NCBI RefSeq assembly: GCF_030137545.1
Contig: NZ_JARUVL010000004.1
Coordinates: 62,001-126,000 of the forward strand
Source: Virgibacillus sp. LDC-1
GTDB taxonomy: Bacteria > Bacillota > Bacilli > Bacillales > Amphibacillaceae
Direction: 5' to 3'
Length of the DNA stretch: 64,000 nt
The notes beneath the pieces were generated by a model, which saw only the letters and a program-made list of their open reading frames with translations, was not told the DNA's origin and did not search any database. Positions 1 to 7,785 of this stretch are shown piece after piece (within the stretch, counting starts at the first letter, position 1; every line of letters starts with the position of its first letter). The translations under genes were made by a program, and so were the position numbers.

Positions 1-321
1 ATGGATAGGAAGCTTGCTGAAAAAGGGCAGTACCCAGCGATAAATGTCTTGAAATCAATTAGTCGTGTAATGAATCAGATTACGAGCAAAACGCATTTAG
101 AGGTAGCCCAAAAGTTGCGATCGTTAATGGCAACATATGAAGAAAATAGTGAGCTCATTCAAATTGGCGCATATAAAAGAGGAACAAATGCTGAAATTGA
201 TCAAGCAATTTCATTTCATCCAAAGATACAGCGGTTTTTGCAACAAGGGGTCTATGAATCTGTCACATTGGATGAATCAATTACTCAAATGTCGGAGCTA
301 TTGAATGGAGGAAATGCATAA
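1..321 (+). CDS. fliI: Flagellar export ATPase FliI, C-terminal part (cut by window start)
   Basis: This is the last 106 codons of the FliI ATPase, which energises export of flagellar subunits at the base of the flagellum. The reading frame is open to base 1, so the gene starts outside the window and the Walker motifs are not visible. What remains matches the C-terminal helical region of FliI: DRKLAEKGQYPAINVL followed by SISRVMNQI, and GAYKRGTNAEID further on, both highly conserved in Bacillus FliI. The stop TAA at 319-321 directly abuts the fliJ ATG, as expected for the fla/che operon. The identification is firm from these motifs and the order of neighbours; the first ATG is internal and not the true start. 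Confidence 0.95.
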   Translation: MDRKLAEKGQYPAINVLKSISRVMNQITSKTHLEVAQKLRSLMATYEENSELIQIGAYKRGTNAEIDQAISFHPKIQRFLQQGVYESVTLDESITQMSELLNGGNA

Positions 322-768
322 ATGGTTCAAACGATGGCACTTTCCAAGGTTCTCAATTTGCGCGAACAAGAAAAAAAAGATGCACAAATTGCTTACCGTG
401 AGTCGATGGAAATTTTTGAAGAAGTGGCAACAAAGCTTTATACGATATTAAGAAAAAAAGAGGATGCTGAAAAATCTTACGACGCGTTTTTAGCAGATTC
501 GATTTCATTAGAAAAAATACGCGAGCAAATGGCCTATATTGAAAGTTTAAATCGCCAAATAGTAGATTTACAAGCAACGGTTCAAAAAGCGCGGGAATCA
601 ATGGAATCGAAACAGTTAAAGCTTACGGATGCGCATGTTGAAGTGAAAAAATTCGAAAGCGTAATTGAACATCGTAGACAAGCAGCGGAAGAGTTAGCTC
701 AAAAAGTGGAAAATGAATCCATGGATGCAATATCAATCCAACAGCATATTAGCTATAAAAATAGGTGA
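322..768 (+). CDS. fliJ: Flagellar export chaperone FliJ
   Basis: FliJ is a small coiled-coil protein that works with the FliI/FliH ATPase complex to pass export substrates to the FlhA gate. The 148-residue product is almost entirely charged heptad-like helix (for example REQEKKDAQIAYRESMEIF near the N-terminus), with no membrane segment, and its size fits the family (about 147 residues). It begins immediately after the fliI stop, with a GGAGG site about 11 bases upstream inside fliI, so translation is probably coupled. An alternative start at the ATG at 334 would remove only four residues. The sequence is poorly conserved in this family, so the call rests on length, coiled-coil character and position between fliI and ylxF. 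Confidence 0.9.
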   Translation: MVQTMALSKVLNLREQEKKDAQIAYRESMEIFEEVATKLYTILRKKEDAEKSYDAFLADSISLEKIREQMAYIESLNRQIVDLQATVQKARESMESKQLKLTDAHVEVKKFESVIEHRRQAAEELAQKVENESMDAISIQQHISYKNR

Positions 769-773
769 GACAT

Positions 774-1358
774 ATGGTCAAGCAAAAAAAAGAAAATAAA
801 AACAAGATGAATCCGATTCTTTGGTTTATTTTTGCCATTGTGATACCAGTGGTTATCGCATTAATTTTAGCGGCTGTTATTTTTAGCATTGCCGGCGTAA
901 ATGTGGTGGACTGGGCAAAAAACACGGGCAATAAAATTCCAGTTCTTTCATCTGTCATTACAACAGATGAAGAAAAAGTAAAGCAAGATAAAGAGCAAGA
1001 AACGAAGCGTGTAATAGAAGGAAAAGATGCACAAATTGAGGATTTAAATGAGGAAGTTGCAAGCCTTGAAGGTACGATCGAGCAGTTGAAACAGGAAATT
1101 GCTAAATTAGAAAAGAAAAATGCTAATGCATCCAAAGATGAAGCCGGTTCCGAGCAAAACAACATAAAAGCAATTGCTCGTTCATTTCAAGATATGGATG
1201 ACGTGAAAGCTGCAAATATTGTTACAAAGATGGAAAAGGAAACTGCAATTATCCTAATGAATGAACTTTCAAATGAAGTTCGCGGTAAAATTTTAGGAGC
1301 AATGGATCCAGAAATAGCTGCAGATTTAACACAACGCTTAATGAATAGTAATGAATAA
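774..1358 (+). CDS. ylxF: YlxF, membrane-anchored coiled-coil protein with MgtE-N/MotE-like domain
   Basis: The product has a lysine-rich start, one strong membrane segment at about residues 12-37 (FIFAIVIPVVIALILAAVIF), a charged coiled coil at about 65-125, and a C-terminal MgtE-N-like helical domain (ARSFQDMDDVKAANIVTKM, then MNELSNEVRGKIL). This architecture is that of YlxF of the Bacillus fla/che operon and of MotE-like proteins. MotE proteins chaperone flagellar motor parts in alphaproteobacteria; that role here is only an inference. I chose the ATG at 774 because AGGTGA at 763-768 is correctly spaced for it. The GTG at 765 would overlap the fliJ stop and has no ribosome binding site. 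It lies between fliJ and fliK as in B. subtilis. Confidence 0.82.
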   Translation: MVKQKKENKNKMNPILWFIFAIVIPVVIALILAAVIFSIAGVNVVDWAKNTGNKIPVLSSVITTDEEKVKQDKEQETKRVIEGKDAQIEDLNEEVASLEGTIEQLKQEIAKLEKKNANASKDEAGSEQNNIKAIARSFQDMDDVKAANIVTKMEKETAIILMNELSNEVRGKILGAMDPEIAADLTQRLMNSNE

Positions 1359-1394
1359 TAAATTTTCAATTTTTAATTGAAAGGAGGTGAAAAA

Positions 1395-2717
1395 ATGAAT
1401 GCGATTGCCATGCTATTTCAACAAGGAAACGTAAACGCTCGTTTGATGGGAGAAAACAAGCAACCTACAGATGACTTAAATAAGGAAGCCTTATTTCATG
1501 CTTTATTAGCTCGAAATCAAGCGGTGCTTAAAGACGAGTCAAATCCATTTATGTCTTTTTACCAAGGCAATCCTACGCTACCGAGTAACCAGTCGCAATT
1601 GGAGTTGCAAGCACTCTTAACACAGCTTTTTCTAGGACGAGATGATGCTTCACTAGAAACTATTCCAGGGAGTGAAGGAGAAGGTATATCTGATTTAGGT
1701 TCTGAAGGTGTATTGGGGATCTTACTAGACGATAAAGCAACAACACAAGAACAAGGGGAGCTACTGGACAAGTTACTCGCGGAAGTTGAAAAACTTGGAG
1801 GGTTGAACACATTAGACCTTGAAGCCATAAGAATCAATCCAATACTGGTAGAGCTTATACAGATTGTAAAAGAAGCCCACTCGTTATTGAAGGGAATTGT
1901 CAATGAGCAAGATATGAAACAGGTTGCTCCCAAGCTGCTTACTTTGTTAAACCAATGGGAGATGCTTAGCAAGAAAACGTCTGCTACGCCAGAGTTGGCA
2001 AAATTATTCGATGCTTTACCTAACGAGGAAAAAAGATTAAATGGCATTTGGAAGGAGCTTGTTCAAGCCTTTCATAAACGAAATCAATTTGCCTCTAATA
2101 AATTATATGCAATGGAATCCAAGGTGAGTAGTCAGGATGTAGCAAAGTGGGTAGCAAACGCAATAGAGTCAACATCAATGACGGTAGATCGCCCTGTTTT
2201 ACACACTGTGCCAGCGGGTCATAACATACCAATGTCGAAGGTAGAACAATATGTGTTATACATTAATCAACCACAACACTCTCCAACTGCTGAAACAGAA
2301 ACAATGGATCAGCTTCAGAGAATTGTTCAATCAAGTCGATTTTTGACGACGCCAGGTGGAAAACAACAGTTATCGATCATGCTACGCCCTGAAAATCTTG
2401 GTGAGATGATGGTTCGTTTCACACAGATAAATGGTGAAATGGCAGTGAAAATACTTGTTTCTTCCCATGCTGCAAAAGAGATGCTTGAAAAAAATATGCA
2501 TCAACTAAAGCACATGTTTTCACCGCACCAGGTAGTGGTTGAAAAGCAAGAAATCACATTACAATCTTCGCAGAGCTTTACGAAAGAACAGCAAGGGGAA
2601 CAAATGTTAAAGGAACAGCAACAAAACGAGTCTGGCGATGCTAAAGAGCAACAACAGCAACAGGAGGAAAATGCTGAGCTACAATTCAGTGACTTCCTAA
2701 TGAATGAGAAAGTGTAG
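1395..2717 (+). CDS. fliK: Flagellar hook-length control protein FliK
   Basis: FliK is the exported ruler that measures hook length and switches export specificity by contacting FlhB. The 440-residue product has a long, weakly conserved N-terminal and middle part. Near residues 310-390 it has the conserved Flg_hook domain, seen as LSIMLRPENLGEMMVRF, then GEMAVKILVSSHAAKEML. After that comes a Gln/Glu-rich tail (KEQQQQQEENAE). The start ATG at 1395 has a full AAGGAGGTGA site at 1381-1390; an in-frame TTG at 1377 lies upstream of that site and is rejected. The gene ends just before flgD. Confidence is high because the C-terminal domain and operon position agree. Confidence 0.93.
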   Translation: MNAIAMLFQQGNVNARLMGENKQPTDDLNKEALFHALLARNQAVLKDESNPFMSFYQGNPTLPSNQSQLELQALLTQLFLGRDDASLETIPGSEGEGISDLGSEGVLGILLDDKATTQEQGELLDKLLAEVEKLGGLNTLDLEAIRINPILVELIQIVKEAHSLLKGIVNEQDMKQVAPKLLTLLNQWEMLSKKTSATPELAKLFDALPNEEKRLNGIWKELVQAFHKRNQFASNKLYAMESKVSSQDVAKWVANAIESTSMTVDRPVLHTVPAGHNIPMSKVEQYVLYINQPQHSPTAETETMDQLQRIVQSSRFLTTPGGKQQLSIMLRPENLGEMMVRFTQINGEMAVKILVSSHAAKEMLEKNMHQLKHMFSPHQVVVEKQEITLQSSQSFTKEQQGEQMLKEQQQNESGDAKEQQQQQEENAELQFSDFLMNEKV

Positions 2718-2726
2718 GTGAATGAG

Positions 2727-3200
2727 ATGACTAAAATTGATCCATCACTTTATTTAAACAACCAGCCAAAGGGAAGAACGCCAAGTGCTGAGTTAGGAAA
2801 AGATGAATTTTTAAAAATATTGATGACACAGTTGCAAAACCAAGATCCATTAAATCCGATGGAAGATCGCGATTTTGTTGCACAAATGGCAACCTTCTCT
2901 TCACTTGAACAAATGATGAACATGTCTAATTCAATAGAAACATTGGTGCAAAGTCAATTGATGTCACCAGTGATTCAGTACAGTCACATGGTAGGCAAAG
3001 AAGTTACGTATCAAGTTTTCGATGATGAAACTGGCCAAGTGACAGGAACGGAAAAAGGAAAAGTGGTTGCGGTGAGTCAAAAGGATGGCTGGGCTATATT
3101 AGAGCTTGATAACGGAGAAAAGGTGTATGCTGATGCAATCACGCAAATCAGTGATCCTACTTTTGACAATGAAAATGGCGACCAAGGAGGAAACGCGTAA
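2727..3200 (+). CDS. flgD: Flagellar hook capping protein FlgD
   Basis: FlgD forms the temporary cap on which hook subunits assemble. The N-terminal half carries the family signature, GKDEFLKILMTQLQNQDPLNPM followed by EDRDFVAQMATFSSLEQM. The C-terminal half is short (KEVTYQVFDDETGQVT and KGKVVAVSQKDGWAIL), so the 157-residue protein is of the compact Firmicutes type without the larger Ig-like domain of enteric FlgD. I placed the start at ATG 2727 because AGGTGA at 2716-2721 is well spaced for it; a GTG at 2718 would overlap that site. It sits between fliK and a conserved small operon gene, just before flgE, whose product it helps to assemble. Confidence 0.93.
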   Translation: MTKIDPSLYLNNQPKGRTPSAELGKDEFLKILMTQLQNQDPLNPMEDRDFVAQMATFSSLEQMMNMSNSIETLVQSQLMSPVIQYSHMVGKEVTYQVFDDETGQVTGTEKGKVVAVSQKDGWAILELDNGEKVYADAITQISDPTFDNENGDQGGNA

Positions 3201-3214
3201 GGAAGTGAATCAAA

Positions 3215-3586
3215 ATGGATCCACGTATCCAACATTTACAGCAACATCATATTTTACCGCTTCCTAAAGGACCAACTAAAGCGAAACAACCTACTGCTAG
3301 CTTTAAAGAAATATTATTACAACAAGAAGAATTAAAGCTAAGTAAACATGCCACGCAACGCCTTCAAGAGCGAAATATTACAATTAACGCAAAAGAGTGG
3401 CAGACGATTTCGCAAAAGGTTACGGAAGCAAGAGATAAAGGTGTAACAGATTCTTTAGTCGTAACAAGTAATGCTGCATTACTTGTGAATCTAAAAAACA
3501 ACGTTGTCGTCACGGCAATGAACCGTGAAGAAGCAACAAGTAGAATCTTTACCAATATTAACGGAACAATCGTTATTAACCAATAG
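3215..3586 (+). CDS. Flagellar operon protein of unknown function (TIGR02530-type), between flgD and flgE
   Basis: This 123-residue protein matches, by recall, a family found between flgD and flgE in many Firmicutes and some other bacteria (TIGR02530), whose molecular role is unknown. Recognisable parts are SKHATQRLQERNITI at about residues 48-62 and a C-terminal stretch of short strands (SLVVTSNAALLVNLKNNVV, then RIFTNINGTIVIN). There is no signal peptide or membrane segment. GGAAGTGAATCAA upstream supplies an acceptable ribosome binding site. Position suggests a role in hook assembly or its control, which is inference only. The next 76 bases before flgE hold no further gene. Confidence 0.8.
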   Translation: MDPRIQHLQQHHILPLPKGPTKAKQPTASFKEILLQQEELKLSKHATQRLQERNITINAKEWQTISQKVTEARDKGVTDSLVVTSNAALLVNLKNNVVVTAMNREEATSRIFTNINGTIVINQ

Positions 3587-3662
3587 GCTGGACCCGAATG
3601 GGAAGCCAAGGGCTGTTGAAGGATTGATACAGCTAATTAACATACAATAAGGGAGAATGAAT

Positions 3663-4529
3663 ATGTTACGTTCAATGTACTCAGGAATTTCAGGAATGCG
3701 AAACTTTCAAACGAAGCTAGATGTAATTGGTAACAATATCGCTAACGTTAATACCGCCGGATTTAAAAAAGGACGTGCAACGTTTCAAGATATGATGAGT
3801 CAGATGACGCGTGGAGCTCAAGCGCCAAATGCAACTCGCGGGGGAGTGAATCCTGCACAGGTAGGTCTTGGCTCGCAATTAGGTTCCATTGATAACATTC
3901 ATACACAAGGCTTTCGTCAAACAACGAACAACCCATTAGACTTTGCATTAGAAGGAGATGGAATGTTTGTTGTGGCAAGTGATATTGGTGCTGATCCAAC
4001 AAATATCCCGCTTGATACTGCTAGTGTAGCTTATACGCGTGCAGGGAACTTTTACTTGGATGAAGATGGAAGTATTGTTAATCCACAAGGGTTGTATTTA
4101 ATAGGTTTTCCATATGATACAGCATCGGGAGCTATCTCAACTGCATCACATTCGACAATCCAAATTCCTAGCACGGCTAAAAGCTTTAGTGTGGAATCAA
4201 ATGGTACGGTTACGTATATCGATCAAGCAGGTGATACACAAGTTGCAGGGCAAATTGCGCTTGCGCAATTTTCAAATCCAGCAGGTCTTCAAAAAGCAGG
4301 AAGTAACTTGTTCTTAAACACACAAAACGCAGGTTTATCAGCAAATTTACTTGTACCTGAAACAGATGGAGTAGCATCCGTTATAAGTGGTGCGCTTGAA
4401 ATGTCGAATGTAGACTTAGCTGAGGAATTTACGGAAATGATTACAGCTCAGCGTGGCTTCCAAGCAAATACTAGAATCATTACAACATCTGATGAAATCC
4501 TACAGGAGCTTGTTAACTTAAAACGATAA
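3663..4529 (+). CDS. flgE: Flagellar hook protein FlgE
   Basis: FlgE polymerises into the hook, the universal joint between basal body and filament. The N-terminus MLRSMYSGISGMRNFQTKLD and the next residues GNNIANVNTAGFKKGRATF are the classic axial-protein signature. The C-terminus (SNVDLAEEFTEMITAQRGFQANTRII) is the matching helical end that packs in the rod/hook core. The product has 288 residues, about the length of the B. subtilis hook protein and shorter than enteric FlgE because the variable outer domain is small. I use ATG 3663 rather than 3657: GGGAG at 3651-3655 is only one base from the first but seven from the second, and 3663 gives the family-typical MLRSMYSG. swrD follows after an unusual spacer. 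Confidence 0.95.
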   Translation: MLRSMYSGISGMRNFQTKLDVIGNNIANVNTAGFKKGRATFQDMMSQMTRGAQAPNATRGGVNPAQVGLGSQLGSIDNIHTQGFRQTTNNPLDFALEGDGMFVVASDIGADPTNIPLDTASVAYTRAGNFYLDEDGSIVNPQGLYLIGFPYDTASGAISTASHSTIQIPSTAKSFSVESNGTVTYIDQAGDTQVAGQIALAQFSNPAGLQKAGSNLFLNTQNAGLSANLLVPETDGVASVISGALEMSNVDLAEEFTEMITAQRGFQANTRIITTSDEILQELVNLKR

Positions 4530-4533
4530 AAAT

Positions 4534-4574
4534 AAGGAGGTAGGAAGTGTCTAATTTAGGCACTTCCGCCCAAT
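4534..4574 (+). promoter_or_regulatory. Structured spacer between a perfect ribosome binding site and the swrD ATG
   Basis: A full AAGGAGG lies at 4534-4540, but the swrD ATG is at 4575, 34 bases away, and no other purine-rich site is closer. Between them 4543-4552 (GGAAGTGTCT) pairs with 4558-4567 (AGGCACTTCC): ten base pairs including one G-U, with a five-base loop. Folding would leave 2 + 7 bases, an effective spacing of about nine. The pairing is seen directly; the bypass function is inference. See the overlapping small frame at 4547 for the competing reading. Confidence 0.55.
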
Positions 4575-4597
4575 ATGATTCAATTAACACGGCTTAA
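4547..4597 (+). CDS. Possible 16-residue leader peptide overlapping the swrD start
   Basis: A GTG at 4547 sits six bases after the perfect AAGGAGG at 4534-4540 and opens a 16-codon frame ([16 protein letters not shown]) ending at TAA 4595-4597, 20 bases inside swrD in a different frame. If translated, ribosomes would melt the hairpin at 4543-4567 and terminate near the swrD ATG, which could couple swrD translation to the leader. There is no protein-level evidence and so short a frame can arise by chance; the excellent ribosome binding site is the only support. The alternative is that the site serves swrD directly across the hairpin. Confidence 0.3.
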   Translation: MSNLGTSAQYDSINTA

Positions 4598-4796
4598 TGG
4601 AGATACGTTCACCTTAAATGCAATTATGATTGAACAAATTCAATCGTTTCCTGATACTACCATTACGATGTTTAATGGGAAGAAAATTGTTGTGAAAGAA
4701 CCTGAAAAAACAGTTATCCAATTAGTGACAGCATATTATGAAAAGATTGGATTACAGCGACTATTTGTGGAAGAGGCAGGTGAAGGAAATGAATAA
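4575..4796 (+). CDS. swrD: SwrD (FlbD family), flagellar motor power protein
   Basis: The 73-residue product is a FlbD-family protein, recognised by the N-terminal [22 protein letters not shown], then [16 protein letters not shown], and the position between flgE and fliL, which is where swrD (ylzI) lies in B. subtilis. There SwrD raises flagellar motor torque and is needed for swarming; how it does so at the molecular level is not seen here. It is a small beta-rich cytoplasmic protein without a membrane segment. Its start is certain from the family, but it has no normal ribosome binding site next to the ATG (see the structured spacer upstream). The end overlaps fliL by eight bases. Confidence 0.88.
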   Translation: MIQLTRLNGDTFTLNAIMIEQIQSFPDTTITMFNGKKIVVKEPEKTVIQLVTAYYEKIGLQRLFVEEAGEGNE

Positions 4797-5208
4797 AATG
4801 GTTAAAATGACGATCACATCATTAATTAGTTTGTTATTTATTGCTACTGTTGCAGCTGTCATCATTTTGAACCTTATTGGCAATAACAATCGAAGCGATG
4901 CACAGACGATTGATGACATCGTGGAATATTCGTATGAAACACCAGAAGTTACAACTGATCTTGAAGATGGAAGCTTTGTCCGTATTCAATTTCAAATACT
5001 AACGGATGGAAAAGATGCAAAAAAAGAAATTAGTAAACGCGAATTTCAAGTAAAAAACATCCTAATTAAAGAGCTCGCGAAGATGAATGAAGAAGATTTT
5101 AAAACCGGCTTGTCCGATCTAGAAGATGTTGTTCAATCGAAATTAAACGAAGTTATGAAAGATGGAAAAATAACCGATGTTTATACCATTAATAAGATTC
5201 TCCAATAA
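4789..5208 (+). CDS. fliL: Flagellar basal body-associated protein FliL
   Basis: FliL is a single-pass membrane protein at the basal body that associates with the stator around the motor. The 139-residue product has a short cytoplasmic start, one membrane helix at about residues 7-28 ([22 protein letters not shown]), and an extracellular domain with the family features [24 protein letters not shown] and a C-terminal [21 protein letters not shown] 4789 was chosen because AGGTGA at 4778-4783 fits it and the length then equals B. subtilis FliL; a longer in-frame extension to 4738 lies within swrD and is unlikely. The eight-base overlap with swrD implies coupled translation of two motor-related genes. 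Confidence 0.9.
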   Translation: MNKMVKMTITSLISLLFIATVAAVIILNLIGNNNRSDAQTIDDIVEYSYETPEVTTDLEDGSFVRIQFQILTDGKDAKKEISKREFQVKNILIKELAKMNEEDFKTGLSDLEDVVQSKLNEVMKDGKITDVYTINKILQ

Positions 5209-5267
5209 GGAGATTTAAAGAATAGAATGATAAGCAGTGGTATTTTCTCCAATGTGGAGGTGATTTT

Positions 5268-6266
5268 TTGGTCGAGGAAGTATTATCACAAAACGAAATA
5301 GATGCTTTGTTATCTGCAATTTCATCAGGTGAAATGAATGCTGACGAACTCATTCAAGAGGAAAAGGAAAAAAAGGTTCGAGTGTATGATTTTAAACGAG
5401 CTTTACGATTCTCCAAGGATCAGATTCGTAGTTTAAGCCGTATTCACGAAAATTATGCGCGTCTATTGACCACGTTTTTGTCTGGCCAACTGCGCACATA
5501 TGTTAATATATCGGTCGCGTCTGTTGATCAGATTCCATACGAGGAATTTATTCGATCCATACCAAGTATGACGATATTAAATGTGTTTAGTCTTGCTCCA
5601 CTAGATGGAAGAATTATCATGGAGGTAAATCCAAACATTGCATACAGTATGTTGGATCGCATTCTTGGTGGAAAGGGTACGAGCATCAATAAGGTTGAAA
5701 ATCTAACAGAAATAGAGACATTACTCATGACACAGCTATTTGAAAAAGCTGTTGTTAATCTTCAGGAAGCATGGTCCGATCTTATTGAGATCGATCCAAT
5801 TCTAGAAGATTTAGAGGTGAATCCTCAATTTCTTCAAATGGTTGCACCAAATGAAACGGTTGTTGTCGTATCCTTAAACACAACAATCGGTGAAGCAAGT
5901 GGAATGATCAATATTTGTATTCCACATATCGTACTTGAACCAATTATTCCGAGGCTTTCTGTACACTATTGGATGCAGGCGACACCGGAAAAGCGAGACG
6001 TAGAAGCCTCTAAGAAGATTTCTGCAAACATTCAGCCTGCATTACTTGAAGTAAAGGCGATTTTGGGAGAAACCTCCATAAATATTGAGCAATTTTTAAA
6101 ACTAAAAGCAAATGATGTAATTTCATTAAATCAATCGATTGAACAGCCATTACAATTGTTGTTTAACAATGAACCGAAATTCCTTGTACAGCCTGGAAAA
6201 GTAAAAAATAAAATGTCTGTTCAACTATTGGAAGAAATTAAAGGGGGGAATCAAAATGATGGATGA
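5268..6266 (+). CDS. fliM: Flagellar motor switch protein FliM
   Basis: FliM forms the C-ring middle layer and binds phosphorylated CheY to set rotation direction. The product is 332 residues, the usual length. At the N-terminus EVLSQNEIDALLSAIS is the CheY-P docking peptide; the central CheC-like domain includes VYDFKRALRFSKDQIRSL and EEFIRSIPSMTILNVF; the C-terminal SpoA/FliN-like domain is seen in LLEVKAILGETSINIEQFL. The start is TTG 5268, preceded by a GGAGGTGA site with seven bases between GGAGG and the codon, and the family N-terminus begins here. It overlaps fliY by 11 bases. Confidence 0.96.
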   Translation: MVEEVLSQNEIDALLSAISSGEMNADELIQEEKEKKVRVYDFKRALRFSKDQIRSLSRIHENYARLLTTFLSGQLRTYVNISVASVDQIPYEEFIRSIPSMTILNVFSLAPLDGRIIMEVNPNIAYSMLDRILGGKGTSINKVENLTEIETLLMTQLFEKAVVNLQEAWSDLIEIDPILEDLEVNPQFLQMVAPNETVVVVSLNTTIGEASGMINICIPHIVLEPIIPRLSVHYWMQATPEKRDVEASKKISANIQPALLEVKAILGETSINIEQFLKLKANDVISLNQSIEQPLQLLFNNEPKFLVQPGKVKNKMSVQLLEEIKGGNQNDG

Positions 6267-7389
6267 TGGAATGCTTTCACAGGATGAAATAGATGCACTA
6301 TTGAAGGTCGGTGACGATGATGATACATCCCTTCATAGTGAAGAAGAATATTTAACAACAATTGAAAAGGATACGCTCGGAGAAATTGGTAATATTTCTT
6401 TTGGAAGCTCTGCAACGACATTGTCGACGTTATTAAGTCAAAAAGTAGAGATAACAACTCCAGAAGTATCTATTATGACGCAAACAAGCATCATGGAAGA
6501 ATTCTCTATTCCACATGTTAGCATTCGAGTGAACTATACGGAAGGCTTTACAGGAAGTAATTTGTTCATTATGAAAACAGAAGATGCTGCAATTATATCG
6601 GACGTTATGCTTGGTGGAGATGGGCAATCACCTGAAGAAGAATTAAATGAAATCCACTTAAGCGCAGTTCAAGAAGCAATGAACCAAATGATGGGTGCGG
6701 CTGCTACGAGTATGTCCACTGTCTTTAAGAAAAAAGTAGATATTTCACCACCTTCGATTCAACTAAATCAAAAAGATGATGTGAAAGAAAACGAACAAAT
6801 TAAGGAAGAAGAAGCGCTTGTTAAGGTATCCTTTCAATTAAAGGTTGGAACTTTAGTTGATTCTAACATTATGCAAGTGATGCCGATTGATTTTGCAAAA
6901 CAATTAGTTGAAGAAATAACAAATCAAGAGGAGCAAGCAGCTACAATTGAAATGGAACGAGAAGTGGATATGAATGGGCAGAATAATCACACTAAGCCAA
7001 ATGTAGTAGCAACAGACCAAATTACTGGTGAGCCACAATTTATCGGAAACCCAACAAACGTCCAAAACGCGTCTGTTCAACAAGCGGCATTCTCTAATTT
7101 TGATCAGGTTGAACTTGCTCAAAATGAACAACGTAACTTAGATATGCTATTAGATATTCAATTAAAGGTAACAGTTGAGCTTGGAAGAACGAGAAGATCT
7201 ATTAAGGAGATTCTTGACATGCAAGCAGGATCGATTGTTGAACTAGATAAGTTGGCCGGAGAGCCTGTTGATATATTAGTAAATGATAAATTGATTGCCA
7301 AAGGTGAAGTTGTCGTTATTGATGAAAACTTTGGCGTACGTTTAACGGACATTGCAAGTCAATCTGATAGATTGAAAAAACTAAGATAA
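6256..7389 (+). CDS. fliY: FliY, C-ring protein with CheY-P phosphatase (CheC-like) and FliN domains
   Basis: FliY replaces FliN in the Bacillus switch and also dephosphorylates CheY-P. The 377-residue product begins with a CheY-P docking peptide like that of FliM (GMLSQDEIDALL). Two CheC-type active-site helices follow: EKDTLGEIGNISFGSSAT at about residue 35 and HLSAVQEAMNQMMGAAATS at about 136. A variable linker is followed by a C-terminal SpoA/FliN domain from about residue 290 (LDIQLKVTVELGRTRRSIKEIL). The ATG at 6256 has a run of six G at 6243-6248 as ribosome binding site and overlaps the end of fliM. Confidence 0.95.
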   Translation: MMDDGMLSQDEIDALLKVGDDDDTSLHSEEEYLTTIEKDTLGEIGNISFGSSATTLSTLLSQKVEITTPEVSIMTQTSIMEEFSIPHVSIRVNYTEGFTGSNLFIMKTEDAAIISDVMLGGDGQSPEEELNEIHLSAVQEAMNQMMGAAATSMSTVFKKKVDISPPSIQLNQKDDVKENEQIKEEEALVKVSFQLKVGTLVDSNIMQVMPIDFAKQLVEEITNQEEQAATIEMEREVDMNGQNNHTKPNVVATDQITGEPQFIGNPTNVQNASVQQAAFSNFDQVELAQNEQRNLDMLLDIQLKVTVELGRTRRSIKEILDMQAGSIVELDKLAGEPVDILVNDKLIAKGEVVVIDENFGVRLTDIASQSDRLKKLR

Positions 7390-7406
7390 TTATGGGGGAA
7401 TTACAT

Positions 7407-7769
7407 ATGGCAAATCGTATTTTAATTGTAGATGATGCAGCATTTATGCGAATGATGATCAAGGATATTTTAGTTAAAAATGGCTTTGAAGTTGTAGGAG
7501 AAGCGCAGGATGGTGCGCAAGCAGTTGAAAAATATAATGAGTTAAAGCCTGATTTAGTAACTCTTGATATTACAATGCCAGAAATGGATGGTATTACAGC
7601 ATTAAAGACAATTAAAGAGTCACATCCGGACGCTAAAATTATTATGTGCTCTGCAATGGGACAGCAAGCAATGGTTATTGATGCGATTCAAGCTGGTGCC
7701 AAGGATTTTATTGTAAAACCATTCCAAGCAGACCGTGTCATTGAAGCGATTCAAAAAGCGTTAAACTAG
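7407..7769 (+). CDS. cheY: Chemotaxis response regulator CheY
   Basis: CheY is the single-domain receiver that, once phosphorylated by CheA, binds FliM/FliY in the motor. All receiver residues are visible in the 120-residue product: the acidic pair in ILIVDDAAFMRMM, the phospho-acceptor Asp at about residue 54 in DLVTLDITMPEMDG, the Ser/Thr switch region IIMCSAMGQQ, and Lys in DFIVKPF. I chose ATG 7407, with GGGGGA at 7394-7398 upstream; the earlier in-frame ATG at 7392 overlaps that site. It lies between fliY, whose product dephosphorylates it, and fliZ. Confidence 0.97.
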   Translation: MANRILIVDDAAFMRMMIKDILVKNGFEVVGEAQDGAQAVEKYNELKPDLVTLDITMPEMDGITALKTIKESHPDAKIIMCSAMGQQAMVIDAIQAGAKDFIVKPFQADRVIEAIQKALN

Positions 7770-7785
7770 GAAACGAGTGAGATCG

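Noticed and set aside
749-1165. 138-codon frame on the minus strand opposite ylxF
   Set aside because: It is the complement of a well-supported coding region and is Ser/Phe-rich as expected for a shadow frame; the same holds for the other minus-strand frames, for example 15616-15906 and 60166-60663.
1377-1394. Longer N-terminal forms of several genes (fliK at 1377, polC at 29957, truB at 40707, pnp at 43390, spoIIIE at 54878)
   Set aside because: In each case the extension starts before the obvious ribosome binding site, or runs through a terminator hairpin, and is not part of the family N-terminus.
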